This document shows, one piece after another, positions 22,849 through 36,200 of a stretch of DNA of 64,000 bases. The DNA is from Jackrogersella multiformis (Eukaryota; Ascomycota; Sordariomycetes; Xylariales; Hypoxylaceae): assembly GCA_902806575.1 (NCBI GenBank), contig CADCXD010000001.1, forward strand, positions 4,650,001 to 4,714,000, given 5' to 3'. The first letter of the stretch is position 1. The number at the start of each line of letters is the position of its first letter. Position numbers and translations under genes: made by a program. The notes beneath the pieces were generated by a model, which had not been told where the DNA came from, searched no databases, and saw nothing but the letters and a program-made list of their open reading frames with translations.

Positions 22849-24306
22849 TTAGGCATGGATGAGCCTCTGGTTAAGCTGGAACAACGGCTTGTGGATGATA
22901 GAATCCCGCCGACATCGATCTCCGTACTCTGGCGTGACGACGTCTAGCTTCCGTTGCTTCGTCCGTGAGAAGTCTTTGGTCGGTTGCAAGTCATCTTGTC
23001 CAGAGCGCGCGAGGTCTGAATACGGACGTTTGGTTCCGAGAGGAGATTGCGGCTTCGGGTATTGGGAACCATTTACCGGCGTCGAGTTCTGTTTTCTTGG
23101 CGGGAGCATGGTCGACGGCGCGAGATCTATAGAGACGCCTAATTCTTGTCCGACAGCCATATTTTTGGGCGGAGTGATAACAGGTACCGGGTCGTCCTCC
23201 TCTTGATCCGAATCGTCATCGTTCGTTGCCGAGTTCGAGAGCTCATCGAACTTCTTGTTGGAATCAGGTTTCCGCAGCTTGGGGAATTCCGTGTTGATTA
23301 GATCGTCGATGAAGTCATAGCTATCGCAGTCGGAGACGCCAGAAGTGCTTGCGGGTTCGCAAGGAACGCCAAAGTCGTCCCACTCCGAGTCGCTCTCTAC
23401 GCTAGCTTGTTCACTGCTAGAGCAGCAATGATCATAGGAGTCGTCTTCGTAGTCGGATACGGCCTCAATAGAGCCAGGCCTGCAGCAGCCACAGCTGACG
23501 AAGTCGTTCCAAGTATCACTCATCCACTCGAATAGACGCGGCGGACAGCATGATTTTTTATCGGTCGCCGTGACGAAAACACCATTGCTATTAGAGCAGA
23601 TAGGCTGCTCGTCTAACTCGCTGTCGTAGTAGAAAGCCTGGTGATCGTCTTGGATGGTCAAAGTGAGAGTTCGGGGATGCTGAAGACACTTCATATTAAG
23701 ATTGTGTGCCGCTTCGGTGGCTTGGTAGAGACGAAGCCAGTTGAATAGGCAGTCTCGACAGGGTTTCCACACCGGCCATTTTACTTTTTTTTCTCTGGGG
23801 TTGTGGTGACATATGAGGGTGCCTTGGGCAGAGAATTCGGGATTATCGCAGCGGCAGAGCTGAGAGTTACAGCATTTTCTTTGATCACACGGTGATGCGG
23901 CGATCTGGAGAGCTCTATTGCGGTAGATGATGTAGATCCCTTCGTCGGGAAGATCAGTGATGGGAGAGAACTGTTTGCTGCTACCCGCGATGATGATCTT
24001 TCGGATCTGGTTGTCGATGTCACATGAAACAGCGACAACGGCGACGGGCCGAGAGGGGATTGCCTTACAGGCGACGATGCTGTGAGATAAGGTCATATCG
24101 AATGTGGAAATGGCCAGGAAATTTAGTACCGATGCTTGTATGTTGGATCGAAAGATGGCAGCGGATTTGTTGAGTGGGATGTTTTCGTTAAGTTGGATGG
24201 CCGATAGCAATCCGTGAGAGATTTTCGGGAATGTTAAGAGAGAAAGCTCAGAAAATATGCGGGAAGGTGGATGGCTGAAAAGACGTCTGATAATTAAGGA
24301 TGTCAA
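22849..24306 (-). CDS. Unknown Cys- and Ser/Asp-rich protein
   Basis: Single 485-codon open frame, too long to be chance at this base composition. The middle third is unusually Cys-rich (CDQRKCCNSQLCRCDNPEF, then CRDCLFNW, KKSCCPPRLFEW and VSCGCCRPG), which could form a metal-binding or disulfide-rich region. A long acidic Ser/Asp-rich stretch follows, and the C-terminus is basic, with a nuclear-localisation-like KQRKLD. An internal Met at about residue 71 is an alternative start. I do not recognise a domain. Upstream DNA to 25.7 kb has no supported exon. Confidence 0.5.
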   Translation of the reverse strand: MTSLIIRRLFSHPPSRIFSELSLLTFPKISHGLLSAIQLNENIPLNKSAAIFRSNIQASVLNFLAISTFDMTLSHSIVACKAIPSRPVAVVAVSCDIDNQIRKIIIAGSSKQFSPITDLPDEGIYIIYRNRALQIAASPCDQRKCCNSQLCRCDNPEFSAQGTLICHHNPREKKVKWPVWKPCRDCLFNWLRLYQATEAAHNLNMKCLQHPRTLTLTIQDDHQAFYYDSELDEQPICSNSNGVFVTATDKKSCCPPRLFEWMSDTWNDFVSCGCCRPGSIEAVSDYEDDSYDHCCSSSEQASVESDSEWDDFGVPCEPASTSGVSDCDSYDFIDDLINTEFPKLRKPDSNKKFDELSNSATNDDDSDQEEDDPVPVITPPKNMAVGQELGVSIDLAPSTMLPPRKQNSTPVNGSQYPKPQSPLGTKRPYSDLARSGQDDLQPTKDFSRTKQRKLDVVTPEYGDRCRRDSIIHKPLFQLNQRLIHA

Positions 24307-25862
24307 GGTTTTCTTTCTCAGGCCGGCCTTATCATATCGACTCGTTGGATGACGTGGATTAGAAGAGTCTCCTTTGGAGTGAACACCGATACTAGAGAAG
24401 TAAGAGTTTACTGAGATCGTTGAGTCTGATAGATCGGATGAAGACGAAGGTGCTGGAAAGGTATTCGACAGGTAGATATCTGAAGATTAGTCAAACCCTG
24501 AGATCACAGAGAGAACAGAGTTGTGGTCATACAGTGCTCGGTAGACGAGGCCGCCATAGCTGATGATTTCTGTTGATGTACCTGAGAAGGGTCTTTGAAT
24601 GTTGAATTCTTGGTCGGTGGTTTAAGAACAGCATAGAAGCTGGATTCTAAAGCGGCTTGATTCACTGAACAAAAAGCCATTTAGCTGCCTATGTCAAACA
24701 CCCAGTCTACCAGAAGCAAGCTCATAACTCACTTTTGATTCATGGAATGATGATATATAATGCTATTGATTGTCTTCTAGAATAGTGAGGTTTCGCCTAG
24801 TCATATCAGCCTTATTATATTCTTTTCATTGACCTCGACCCTGGAAGATTATAGAAAAGGGTAGAGTCTACCTGTACGTCTAGAACAGCTTTGTGCTAGT
24901 ACGGTACACGAAGCCCTTGGATACCCGACGTGTTTGAGTACAAATTCAGAGACAGATTTGAGATAGAAACCCCGAGATATAGAATATGTAATTGGGAGTG
25001 TCTTGGGAAGACTGCTGACTGGGGGTAGAAAAGGGGGTTTAGAGTGCTTGAGTGGAATGAGTACATCTCATACGCTTTCCTCCTTACAATTTCTAAGTAG
25101 ATAGCGAGAGAAGACAGCGAAGGACACCCTACCTACGAACCAGGTGCTGAAATGCAGTTCAAAAGGGAGAACCTTGGGAAATACTAACCGGAAATTATCA
25201 TCCATTGCCCTTTTCGATGTGAACACTGATCTGCCCCTTGGCGTGATGTCTATGTAGGTGCCTGATTCCTACCACAATCGAGAGATGAGGAACTCCCGGG
25301 TTGTTGTAGTTGGAACTATCCAACTTGAGTAGCTCTGGTTAATCGTGGCAAGAGGCCACGATCCTTAAGAGCGAGCAAGCTCGCTCTCGTGGATACCTTA
25401 GTAGGTAATTGAAAATAGAAAAAGTTCCTGGCTTATCAATATCTAGGTAAAGTACCAAGTTCAAGAATCTAGTATCGGAATTTATATAAATTGCGGATCC
25501 GTCCCATGACATATGATAATCAATTTGCCATCTCGGTATGACGGTTAAAATCAGACGCGCTGTCCGTGAGGCTGTTCCTACACGTGTCAGAGTGTAACTC
25601 GTACCCTACGCCACCGTGTGAAGCCGTGATTGGGGGAGAGCCTCACAGCCCAAGTAAATCGCGAAGGAGTTAACGATTTCAAGAAAAGTCATAATACGTG
25701 TCATCGTAGAAGGCGTGTTGTATTTCCTAGCACGAAATACATGCTAGCTCGAATAACCGTCCGTAGACCATAGAGCGCAAAACCCTTCCCATGAATGCAG
25801 TTGCCGAAAACGAGAAACCGAACCCCAGTTCATAGTCGCCTTTATCAACCACCACTAACACC
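24307..25862. other. Intergenic with one perfect palindrome
   Basis: No coding frame supported. A 20-nt stem-loop, AGAGCGAGC / GCTCGCTCT with a two-base loop, sits at 25368-25387. It resembles the GAGAGC-type arms of the hairpins near 20.37 kb but is not a copy. Confidence 0.4.
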
Positions 25863-26564
25863 TTAAACCTCCGTGGTAACCTTGGCCTTGGGGTTGGTGA
25901 CCTTGACACCCAGTTGCTTAGCGCGCGCAATGATGTCGACTCGCTTTCGTGAAGAGACGCTGTGGGCGATCCTGCGATTGTTATTAGCTAATCTGAGTCT
26001 CCCTGGCTCGAGGCGTCTATGTATCTGCGCTAGACTGTCGGGGAACGTACTCTGCGGCGAAGGTGCGGTTGTGCATCAACAACAGCTCAACGTCCTTGGC
26101 GTTGTTGACAAGGAAGGCCTTGTGGCCGGAGGGCATCATGTGTCGGGTCTTCTTGTTGGAACCGAATCCGATCTATGTCGCGATATCCATATTAGCATGT
26201 TTTCTCTCCCAAGATCTCTAAATCCGGATGTATTCAATCACGGAGACCCTATGGAAAAGAACATCAACGTACCGAGGGCATAGTCATGCTTCCCCTAAAC
26301 CGTCTTCGGACTCGGTTGTCGATACCCTTGGGCTTTCGCCAGTTGGAGGCAAGGCATTTGAACCGATCGCTCTGGTGTCGGTTGAAGGTCTTGGTTCCTG
26401 TAGAAATAAATCCGTTAATATATCTCGCCCTCACAATACCATCATCGATAGTCTCCATATGTTTCTTTCTGTCTCTTGAGATCGCCTCATGCTAATCGGG
26501 AAAAGGATGTAGGGTCGAACGTACGCTTCTTGACGATCGGGACGTGCTTCTTTGCGGCAACCAT
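25863..26564 (-). CDS. RPL32: 60S ribosomal protein eL32
   Basis: Component of the cytosolic large ribosomal subunit. Four exons: 26564-26525, 26397-26273, 26172-26051 and 25971-25863; introns 127, 100 and 79 nt, with GTACGT donors at all three. The product is 131 aa, the normal length. Family blocks are intact: MVAAKKHVPIVKKRTK, RHQSDRFK, NWRKPKGIDNRVRRRFRG, MPSIGFGSNKKTRHMMPSGHKAFLV, and the C-terminal KRVDIIARAKQLGVKVTN. The first intron after codon 13 is typical of fungal ribosomal protein genes. The upstream region (26565-26900) should hold the promoter. Confidence 0.95.
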
Positions 26565-27518
26565 CTTGAGGAGGAAATGTTAGTTTAAAAATGATCTACT
26601 AATAATCTTGTAGTAGTAGGTATAGGGCAGACAATTATTTACCTTGACTGATTTCCTGTTGTTGTCTTGATGGGTTTATCGTGATTTGGCTGGTCTCTAC
26701 CGCAAAACTCAATAGAGAGATCGAAAGTTTCCAATGGCAGAATGGCACAATGGCACAACAGCCCAATTTTGCGCTAAGGGTTTTTGTTAGGGCTACAGGT
26801 CACGTGAGGTGATTTAAAAAAAGGTTGTGCTAGGAAGGTGGTGGGGGAAAAGAGTCATGGTTGTTAAGGTTGTGGCCTTAAATTTTGGATTTTTTTAATG
26901 CCAAGGCCCACTGCTCGTACTTAGGTACCATCCTCCATTTCAGCCACTCTCAGCCGCAAGTGGCTGGTTACGCATTCTGGCCAGCCCTGGAGCTCTCCAG
27001 TTTCTAGATTCTAAGGGCTACATAGGTACCTAGGGAGATAGTAATATCTAACGCTTCGACGTAATTATAACGAATTGCACAGATACATATTAATTCGTAC
27101 TAGTAGATTCACTTAGTCTGCATCTTGTTATATTCTGGCGTAATACTGCCTGTATTAGAAGGCCTGCTGGCTTCCACGATGATAGAATTCTCGTCGAGGA
27201 AGCTGTGTCTGATCTATGAAGTACGAAATATATAGGGCAGCTAGAGGGACCTGCAAGAGGCTCCGTCTGATCGGAATCGCCGTGGGAATGTAAGAAAGGA
27301 GATATACCGGCGAATTCTCCCTTCGCAGAGAAAATTCCATCCGGATTTCCCTACAACTGCTATCCTCCCTTATCCTATTGTCATTCCTTATCGTGTCTTG
27401 TTTATGGCAAAACCGAGCCGAGTCATAGAGAAATCCCCATGTTCCATTAAAAAAAATCTAAGGCTTGCGTCGGGAATTTTGAGACTTTGCTAAACCGAAG
27501 GTCATATCTCATAATTCG
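26565..27518. other. Intergenic
   Basis: Upstream of eL32 and downstream of the J-protein gene. It contains a short direct repeat of AATGGCACA near 26740-26756 and CCTAGG motifs near 27027. No coding frame is supported. Confidence 0.4.
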
Positions 27519-28999
27519 TTACTGCTGCGCACATTGAGGCTGTCCGCCGGCTTCGTCGTCATCATCCTCCCACCCTTCTCCGAAACGTGGATCACCCGAG
27601 TCTGCACCCATCTAATAGAATGTCAGTATCATATAATTACTTCCTCGGAGCTTAGGGATTGAGACATACCTCGTCGATGTCAGCGTCATCGTCATAAGCC
27701 ACTTCGTCGACTTCCTCAACCTTTATCTCGGGTGGGGGGGCTGGCAAGAGCTTCTGGAGGGATTCGTATGCCCCGTCGTCCTTGAGCCATCCATCGTCGG
27801 GGAATTCAACCTTCACGATGAGGAAAAGATCTCCCTTGGCATCTCCTCGCTTAAGCGGCATACCTTCTCCATCTACCTTGAGCACCTGTCCTGGGTGTAG
27901 GATCTTGCCTCGCGGATGATTGATGTGGATGCCTCGGCCATCGAGGTGCTTGACGACGACACGGGAAAATCCACAGAGAGCTTCGGCGAGGGTGACATCT
28001 AGGTCGGCGGATAGGTCGTTCCCGATTCGGTTGAACACCTCATGAGGCTCTTCATCAAGAATGAATACGAGGTTCCCAGGCGTTTGGTCAGGGTGCTGAT
28101 CAGCTTCGCCCTCCAGCACGATCCGCTCTCCCTGACGCGAGCCGCGGGGTATGTAAATCTCGAGCGGCTTGGTCTCTTCGACAGTTCGCTTGCCTTTGCA
28201 CTTCTTACACCGGTCCTTGTCCTTGAAGTAGTTGCCAGAACCCGAACACCTATCACACACGGCCGATTCGCGGGTGACTAGGCCAGGACCGACTTGTCGG
28301 AAGGCCTCTACGACACCGTGGCCCTTGCAGCGGTCACATTGTTGGGGCTTCACCTTCTCCTTGCCGCCTGTTCCCTTGCAGTTCCCACAGATGACGTTCT
28401 TGTTGGCAGCGAACTTGACGGTCTTGCCCTTATATAGATCCTCCAAGCTGACGGTATACTTTGACTCCTCATCGGCACCACGTCTGGGTCTTCTAGGGCC
28501 AGCCCCGGCACCGCCCATGCCACCGCCCATTCCCATGCCGAACATCTGTGCTAAGATGTCATTGATATCTACCTCCTCGCCCATACCTCCGCCTCTCGAG
28601 GGGTCGAATGCGGCCATGCCATGTTTATCGTACAGAGCACGTTTCTCTTCATCTCGCAGAATCTCGTACGCCTGCGTCACAGACTTGAACTTGACTTCGG
28701 ACTCTGCTCGTTGATCTTCAGGGACCTTGTCGGGGTGATGTTGAAGCGCAAGCTGGCAGATGGCAATTCAGTCAGCATGTCCTAAAAGATTGACAGAGAC
28801 AGGTAGGTTGCTCACCTTTCGGTATGCTTTCTTTATGTCATTTGGATTCGCGTCCTTGTCGACGCCGAGAAGAGCTTTAAATGTTGAGTCAGCAATCAGC
28901 CCTTAGGCATCAGACGTCGCAATCGGGGCAAAGTAGAGTAGGCTACTTACCATACAAATCGGCATCATCGTTGCCCGCACCTGATCCCGGTGCTGCCAT
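27519..28999 (-). CDS. Class A J-protein (DnaJ/Hsp40) with CaaX box
   Basis: Hsp70 co-chaperone. Exons 28999-28951, 28874-28816, 28752-27670 and 27611-27519 give 427 aa. The J domain contains HPD (LALQHHPDKVPEDQ), followed by a Gly/Met-rich linker (MFGMGMGGGMGG). The zinc region has four CxxCxGxG-type repeats: CGNCKGTG, CDRCKGHG, CDRCSGSG and CKKCKGKR (the last is degenerate). The substrate-binding C-domain comes next. The last exon encodes an acidic tail ending CAQQ, a good farnesylation CaaX sequence, which would anchor the chaperone on ER or mitochondrial surfaces as for yeast Ydj1 (CASQ). Ydj1/Mas5 or Xdj1 are the candidate orthologues. The sequence alone does not decide between them. Confidence 0.92.
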
Positions 29000-30292
29000 A
29001 ATGGAAAAATTTAGAGTGAAATAAGGAGGATTACTTTTGGTTGCTTCTTCTGGGAAGATTATGCCGTACAAGTTTTAAGTGGGTTCTAGTGTAGAGTAGG
29101 AAAATATTTGGCGGGGCAGTATTTCGTCCCTTCCACGTTTGACTCTCGAGGTGAGTGCAACGAGGTAATGTTAAAAAAGGAAAGGAACAATCCCCCGGTT
29201 AGCCTGCAAAAATGGTTGATCGTTCTTCCTTTCCTAGGTAGATTTAAGAGAAGACTTTTTAGGCGACTTGTTACCTAAGGAAGTAAGGTTTGTACGGTAA
29301 ATTGAAGAAGGAAATTTGCAAGGCTGTGAGCAACATAGTAATCGATATATCGATTTTTGTTATCACTACTTAGTACTTACACGCTCTAGGAGAAGGCACT
29401 ACGTAATTTATGAAAGCCTTAGAGGGGTTAAGTACATACGTACTTGTATCTTGGTACTTAAGAACTCGCCTGGTTCCTAGGTAAATTCAATGTTCCTAAT
29501 ACTCTAAGCGCGTAAAACATCATGCATCCGAACCCACGTCTTCCACACCTAAGAAAAGAGATGAGAGATATTTCGGAACCTCCGATTAATAATGCTTTCC
29601 TTGTACACATGTAGTATTCCAAACTGTATTTATTTGTTAGCGTGGTTGCCTACCTAGCAAATACCAAAACCTCCATATATGGTTTTTTCGATTTTCAAGT
29701 TCGCGCCTCTGCCTGTACTAAGGTCACGCTAGCAAATTAGAATAAGGTTACTAACAAAGTCGGCTTTGTAGCAAGTGCAAATATCGATATTGGGAAGAAT
29801 GCACTTGAGATTTTAGTTGACGATAACGCTGATAAGAACAATCGGGATACTGCATAATTCTAATACTTGAAGTTCCAACTCTCTAGGATTAGATATACCG
29901 GGACGGCCGGCAGAAAATTTGAATAACTCAACATCAGCATGGCCCGCAACCAACTTGGATTTGGCTCCATCGTATCTAGCAATTTAGGAGGGGAGTCAAT
30001 TGTGATTATGGATGGCAATTGTTCTTAAATAGTAAGGATAAGGTATCGATATGCATATTAAGAGTATAATTAGTATAACAAAGAATTACGTAAGGAAAAT
30101 CCACTTAGGTTAGGTTGTACATTTTTAGGTGCATTAATTCAGATCCGTGAATGCCAAAAACAACTTCACACTTACGGAATCATCATTCTCATACGAAGCA
30201 AATTCCAATATAAAGAACCACGTTCCTATATATTCCTCCTTATACCGTATCATGTGTACCTTGTCTTGACCCTTTTATAACCCCACTTACTC
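29000..30292. other. Intergenic upstream of J-protein, downstream of PKS
   Basis: Moderately AT-rich with CCTAGG motifs near 29232 and 29478. No coding frame is visible. It is the boundary between housekeeping genes and the accessory block. Confidence 0.4.
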
Positions 30293-33200
30293 TTACATTT
30301 GCAAAAAGCCCATGTCTTTCCAAGCCTGTATATATTTCCTAGCGATCTCTGCGCTCACTGGTCCCTGAATAGAGAGAGTCCTAGAATGTTCCCTAGCCTT
30401 GGTAGTATCTAAAATGAGGCCTCCACATGACATACGCAAGAAATTGTCATCTAGAAAGTTGATGAGCCTAGACGCCGGGTTGTCTGTCTCCCCCGAAAGC
30501 GGCGATTGCCTCACTCTTTTCACCCATTCTTGAAATGGCAAGATATTCTTGGGTGGGATATCTAGAGCGTCGGCAAGAACTTTGATCATTTCTGACCAAG
30601 GCTGACCTTCTGGGTTGTCGATGTGATAAATAGGATAAGAAGCCGAGGTAGATAGGCTGAGATCTATCAACGTCCTAGCCACGTCGTTGACTGGAACCCA
30701 CTGCAAAACGCCCTCGAATGCCGGCAGAGCCTTCAGAGACTGTGAGGATTTGATAAGGAATGAGAGATGCTCGACTGGATTCCAGTATCCGCTAGTTCGT
30801 GACCCAGCAATTTGACCCAACCGTACCGCCATCGCGCGGAAATGCCTTGGGTACCTGTGGAGCGTCTCGTCAAGAATACGCTCGCAAGTAAACTTAGCCT
30901 CGCAATACCCGATATCTAATACCGAATTCATCTGCATTCTCTCCTCGGGGACGCGAGTCTTGCCGCTCCATAGTGGGTAATGGCCAACCACACCGATGGA
31001 TGAGACGAATTGGAAGCTGACTCGGAAGTCGGAGTCGCCACGACGGGAGGCAACGGCATGTGCCAAATCGATCAAGATGCGCAACACGTGAAAATGAGGC
31101 TCGAATGCATCAATAGGACGTGTACCACTCATTGGCCAAGCATTGTGTATGATGTGCGAGATATTCTCGATAAGCCATGTGTACTCAGACTCGGGTAACC
31201 CTAGGTTAGGTTTGGCTGCGTTAGTGTCGAGCACCCATATCTTCCCCTGTGCCTCCGCTGGTAGAGATATCCCCCTCGACGAGAAGGCTTCTTGTTGACG
31301 CGTCTCCACTGGCTTGTTGCTACGCCTGTTTAGACACACAACTTTGTCGACGTCGGCACGAAGAGAAAACTGCTCGACTAGGTGAGACCCTAGGCTTCCC
31401 GTAGTACCTGTTATGAGGACAACATGCCCGCTGGTCGCCCTAGGAGTCCCTGCTATGTTCGAGGAGATAGGGTTAAACCCCTCAGAGTACTTAGTCACGT
31501 ACTTTTCCACCTCTGACTCCCGTGCTGTCACGTTCACAGCGATATTCTTCGCAGGAAGTTTCTCGGGCTTCGGAAGCTTCCCCATTGCTGGGCCAGAGGC
31601 TAACGCGATGACCACCTTTTGAACATCGGTTTCGGGAAGGCTACCGTCACTGTAGTCAACATGTCCGAAACCTACCGATTGCAAGTCTCGTTCCCACCTA
31701 ACAGGGCTAGCAATCGCATGACGCCTCCCATCGTCAAAGAGCCACCAGCCTTCCAAGAGACCGAAGATGAGCTCGATATGTGGGACGATTTGGGTCATTT
31801 CAAGCATAAGCAGCAATCCATCTGGCCGAAGTGCGGAATGGATATTCGCACCTGATACTGTCAAGCTGTGCGTCGCATGTATAGCATTGCTAGCTATCAC
31901 GATATGCTGATCACGGAGTTCCGGAGCCGGTGGCTTCTCAATATCGTGGACCGCGAATTTCATAAAGGGGTAAATCTTGCCATATTTGTGGCGTGCTTGT
32001 GCTACCATGGAGGCGGAAAGGTCTGTAAATGTGTATTCGACGGACAAGTCCAAGTTAGCAAAGAAAGGAGCAAGGACTTGTGTGGTACCACCTGTACCTG
32101 CGCCCATCTCAAGAATCCTAAGCGGACCCTCGTGGGCTAGAAGGCGAGAAGCGAGACGACTGATGAAATGCTTCATCTGTTCGTATCCCATCTTATTGAT
32201 TGAATGGTCACAATAAAGTCCGGAAACAAGTCTCCGACCCTCAGTTGAACCAAATATCAGCCTGATACCGTCCGTCTTGCCGAGCAAAACGTCTTTCAAG
32301 TTTTTCCCGGCGTAATGTGTTAGCTGGTGGGCTATTGTCCATTCGGGATAGTCTTTTAGGAGCCCTTGGAGCAGGGTTTCACTAGACTTTTTCGGAGCCG
32401 CGATGCCAGTACGTATGATCTGCGAGTGGCGAATATCTATTAAGCGCGCCTCTGTTTCCAAGAAGCCATACAGGTATTCAACCAACCGTCCATGTCGGGG
32501 CTCGTGGTTGATGCGTTCCAATACTTGTCCCTTAAAAGCGGTTCCTAGCGAACAGCCCAGTTGTTCAAACGCTTCAACGATGAGCGCGACACAAAGCCTG
32601 TTAGATTCCGCAAAGATTACGGAGGCAAAATTGTCGATTTTATAGTCCCGGATGAATTTGTCAGTCAACATCTTTGATTCTCCGAATGACGCCAGAATAT
32701 CGGATTGTGACAACTTCAGATCGCTACCTGCGGCAATAACTCGTTCTGTGGGCGGACTAGAAGAGATGCTTGTGGTTCCGTCACCCGTGTACACGGAAGT
32801 ATTGGAGTCGCTAATGAGGTCGGATGTGCTTTCTGAGTCTTCGCTGTCTCCAGCATCACCATCGCTAGTTCCATACAAGGCTGAAGAAATGCATTTTACA
32901 AACTTCTGGAAGTCTGTTGCTTCCATTAGTTGATCCTGATCTAGGGTGCACCCGAATACTATCTCGACTTCGCGGGCTAGTTCCATTCCCATGAGCGAAT
33001 CAATGCCGAAGTCTGCAAGTTCCGAATCATTTTTAATGTCGCTAGCTTCTATTCCAGAGACATTGGCAATGAGATTTCTGACGTCTTCACTGATATCCGG
33101 TTTGGATGATTTAGCTCCTTTCTCATTCTTTTGGGTGGAGCCTGTAGTTGCATGAGTCGATGGAACCGCGGCAGCTGGAGTAGCTGCGGCCTCCTTCCCA

Positions 33201-36200
33201 ACGATGGTAGGGTCTATTTTGGCCACTGCCGATGGTCCCGCTTGCACAGCACCGACTGCAGTGAGCCGAGTCAAGATCTTGCTCATGGATGCCTTTGCGA
33301 CTTTTGCGTATTGGATGCCTAGCATCACATCAACCAACCGCCCATTGGTGGAGTCAAACACAAAGAGGTCGGTCAAGTACGTTTTCTCCGTGTCGCGATG
33401 ATGGCGTGCAAAAATGTCCCAGACCGCTGGGCGTTTGTAATCACTGCGCATCTTGGGAGAACGCATGATCAACTCGCACCCGCTCGCAATATACATATCT
33501 GTGCGGTTTGTGTCTGTCATGCAGTTGACCCAGAGGCCACTGACCTGACTAAAGCAGTCAGATAGGATGGTATCAAACCATGTCTCGCCCGTATAGTTTT
33601 TAGAGACCCGGCCGGCAGTTTCGTCGCCACGACCCACAACCTTTCGAACACCGCGATATATCTCGCCGTAATCGACGACTGGGGCAAATGTTTCATAGAT
33701 ATTGCGTCCTTGGATAATATCGTCTGCCTCGTCGTCATCCAAGATAGCAGTACATTGCCTATGGGTCACCAACCGCTCAAACCGCGCAAACTCTGCTTGG
33801 TATTCTTCTTGGGCGGGGTCACGAAATTGGATACGTCCATTAACATGCTGTGTCTCGGTCTGATTTCCGCTGGACGTGCTTATAATCATCCAAGACCAGG
33901 TGTTGTGTTCCGGGTCTATCACTTCATAGTCCAGCCAGACTAATCGCGAAGGATCCACGCAGATGGGTGAATGATTTACCATATTGAGAACAATCGGGTG
34001 AAGTCCCGCATCCGCGTAGTCAGTACGCAATTCAAAGAGCGCTTCAATGGCTATATCTATCTCCAGAGTCGCTGGGCAGATAGGCGCCGTTTGAGCAATC
34101 ATATGGCCGGACACGAACTTTTTGTATTCTTCCGCCATCGTGTTTATGCGGAAGCGAGCTGATCGATTTGTGGCATCCTTATATCCAACGAATGTGAATA
34201 GGCCAAGAGGTGTCTCTTCTTGTTCCTTGCCCCTCGGTTGGGCGATGGCCTTAACTGGCTTTTTCAGTTCAAGCCAGTGATGTGAAGTCTCAAATTGATA
34301 CGGTGGCAGGAGCAAGGGTGCATACTCGCGGGTTTGCAGAGGGTGATGCGACCAGAAAGACACCCGCAAGCCCTCGCTCCATAGCGACAGGGTGGCGTCT
34401 GTGAGGCCTTCCATCCCTCGGCCATTGGTCACATTCACTGCTTGGAAATGTTGCGCCTCTGGAAAGGATCCTAGAGCACGATTTGCCATCATGGTTATCG
34501 TTGAGCTAGATCCAGCTTCAAGCCAGACGCAGGAAGGGTGCTCTTTCGCTAACCGCTGAATCGCATTGTTGAAGAAGACTGGTTTCCTCATATGGTCCGC
34601 TACAAACCTCGGAGCGAGGTCGTCATGGGAAACCCTGAACTCCGTGGCTCTTTCTAGTGGAATTGATGACTTCATGAAGGTAAGATCATGTCCAACTTGT
34701 TCGAGACTCGGCATCAAGGGTTCCACGAGACTAGAATGGAATGCGTTTGTGACGTTGAGCCTTTTGCGCTTCATTGATGAGAATGAAGATTGGGCGGTCT
34801 CCTCGACGATATCAATGGCCTTGGTAGATCCCGCGAGCGTGAAACTCCGAGGGCCATTGTAACACGCAATACTAGCCTTATGCCCTTCGTCGTATCTGCT
34901 GTTGGCTTCGATCAAGAGTTGTGAAACGGTGTCTATATCTCCTTCAACTGCCATCATGGCTCCACGATCCGCTTCCCACATATCTCGAACGACCTTGGCT
35001 CGTCCAACAACCAGCCGAATCGTGTCTTTGAGACTGAATATGCCAGATATGCACATCGCCGTAATCTCGCCAAAACTATGGCCTACAACAGCTTCTATCT
35101 TGACGCCGCAGTCCATCCAACATTTTGCGCAGGAGTATTGCATCGAAAACAGCATCGCTTGCAATTTTACCGTATCTTCGATGGGAGCTCTCTGGAAGAT
35201 GTCTGGATATATACTCTCCATCCCTAGAGACTGTATAAATGCATCGCATTGGTCAAGGTAACTTCGTAGGATCTGGACGCTCTCGTATACAGAACGGTCT
35301 AAACCAACGAAGGTCGATACTTGACCTCCGAAGCAGAGAATCACTGACCGGGCAGGTCTAATGACGGCCGAGGTGCTGTTGAGTTTGTCTTGCAACTCGG
35401 CTATTGAACCGCAGCTAAAGACCAGGCCACGAGTAAACGAGCGATTGGACTGGCGGCACACGTTGAACGAGAGATCGGCTAGTGTCGCCGCCTTGGAAGT
35501 AGTTTTATCAGACTTGATATACTTGATGAGCTTTACGCAATGATCAGCGATGCTTCGCTCGTCAAGTGCTGATATCCAGAATGGATACTTGACTCCTGTG
35601 GCGTGGATTGGAGCCGACCTATGGCCATTTTGCGGCGATTGCGTAACTACCATCGAAGCATTCGACCCAGACGCGCCATAATTGTTGATGAGTGCTGCTT
35701 TGTGCTGTTCAACCCAGGGCTTGAGGCTCGTTACCACTTCCACTGTAACGATCCAAATCAGCGAGTGGGTTTTCAAACACGGAATGTAGACTTTCTAGAC
35801 ACTTCTCGGGAACAATATTTCCTAGCTCAACTTGACTACCAAGCCGTAACTTCACAATAGACTGAATGAGAAACTGAAAGGTCAGAAATCACTTACTCAT
35901 ATCAGAAGCAGACGCATTGATATGACGGCTCATTTTTGAGAAGCTTGCTTGTGGTGGGATGTAGCCCTCTTGCATCATAACGAGGACTTTAACAAGAGAG
36001 ACCACTCCGGAGGCACTTTCTGTATGGCCTACAAAACCCTTCACTAAAATGGGAACACATTGGACATTAGTTCGGGACAATAATCTTGAGCATCGGCTCA
36101 AAAGAAGGGTTTCTATTACCTGAACCTATGGGTAAAGGTTTTGATCGAGCATTTGGTCCAGCGAGCGCAAGACGAATGCTCTCATATTCGGCCGGGTCAC

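Noticed and set aside
25368..25387. Palindrome as a transcription terminator
   Set aside because: Rho-independent terminators are bacterial; in this nuclear fungal DNA it is only a palindrome of unknown role.
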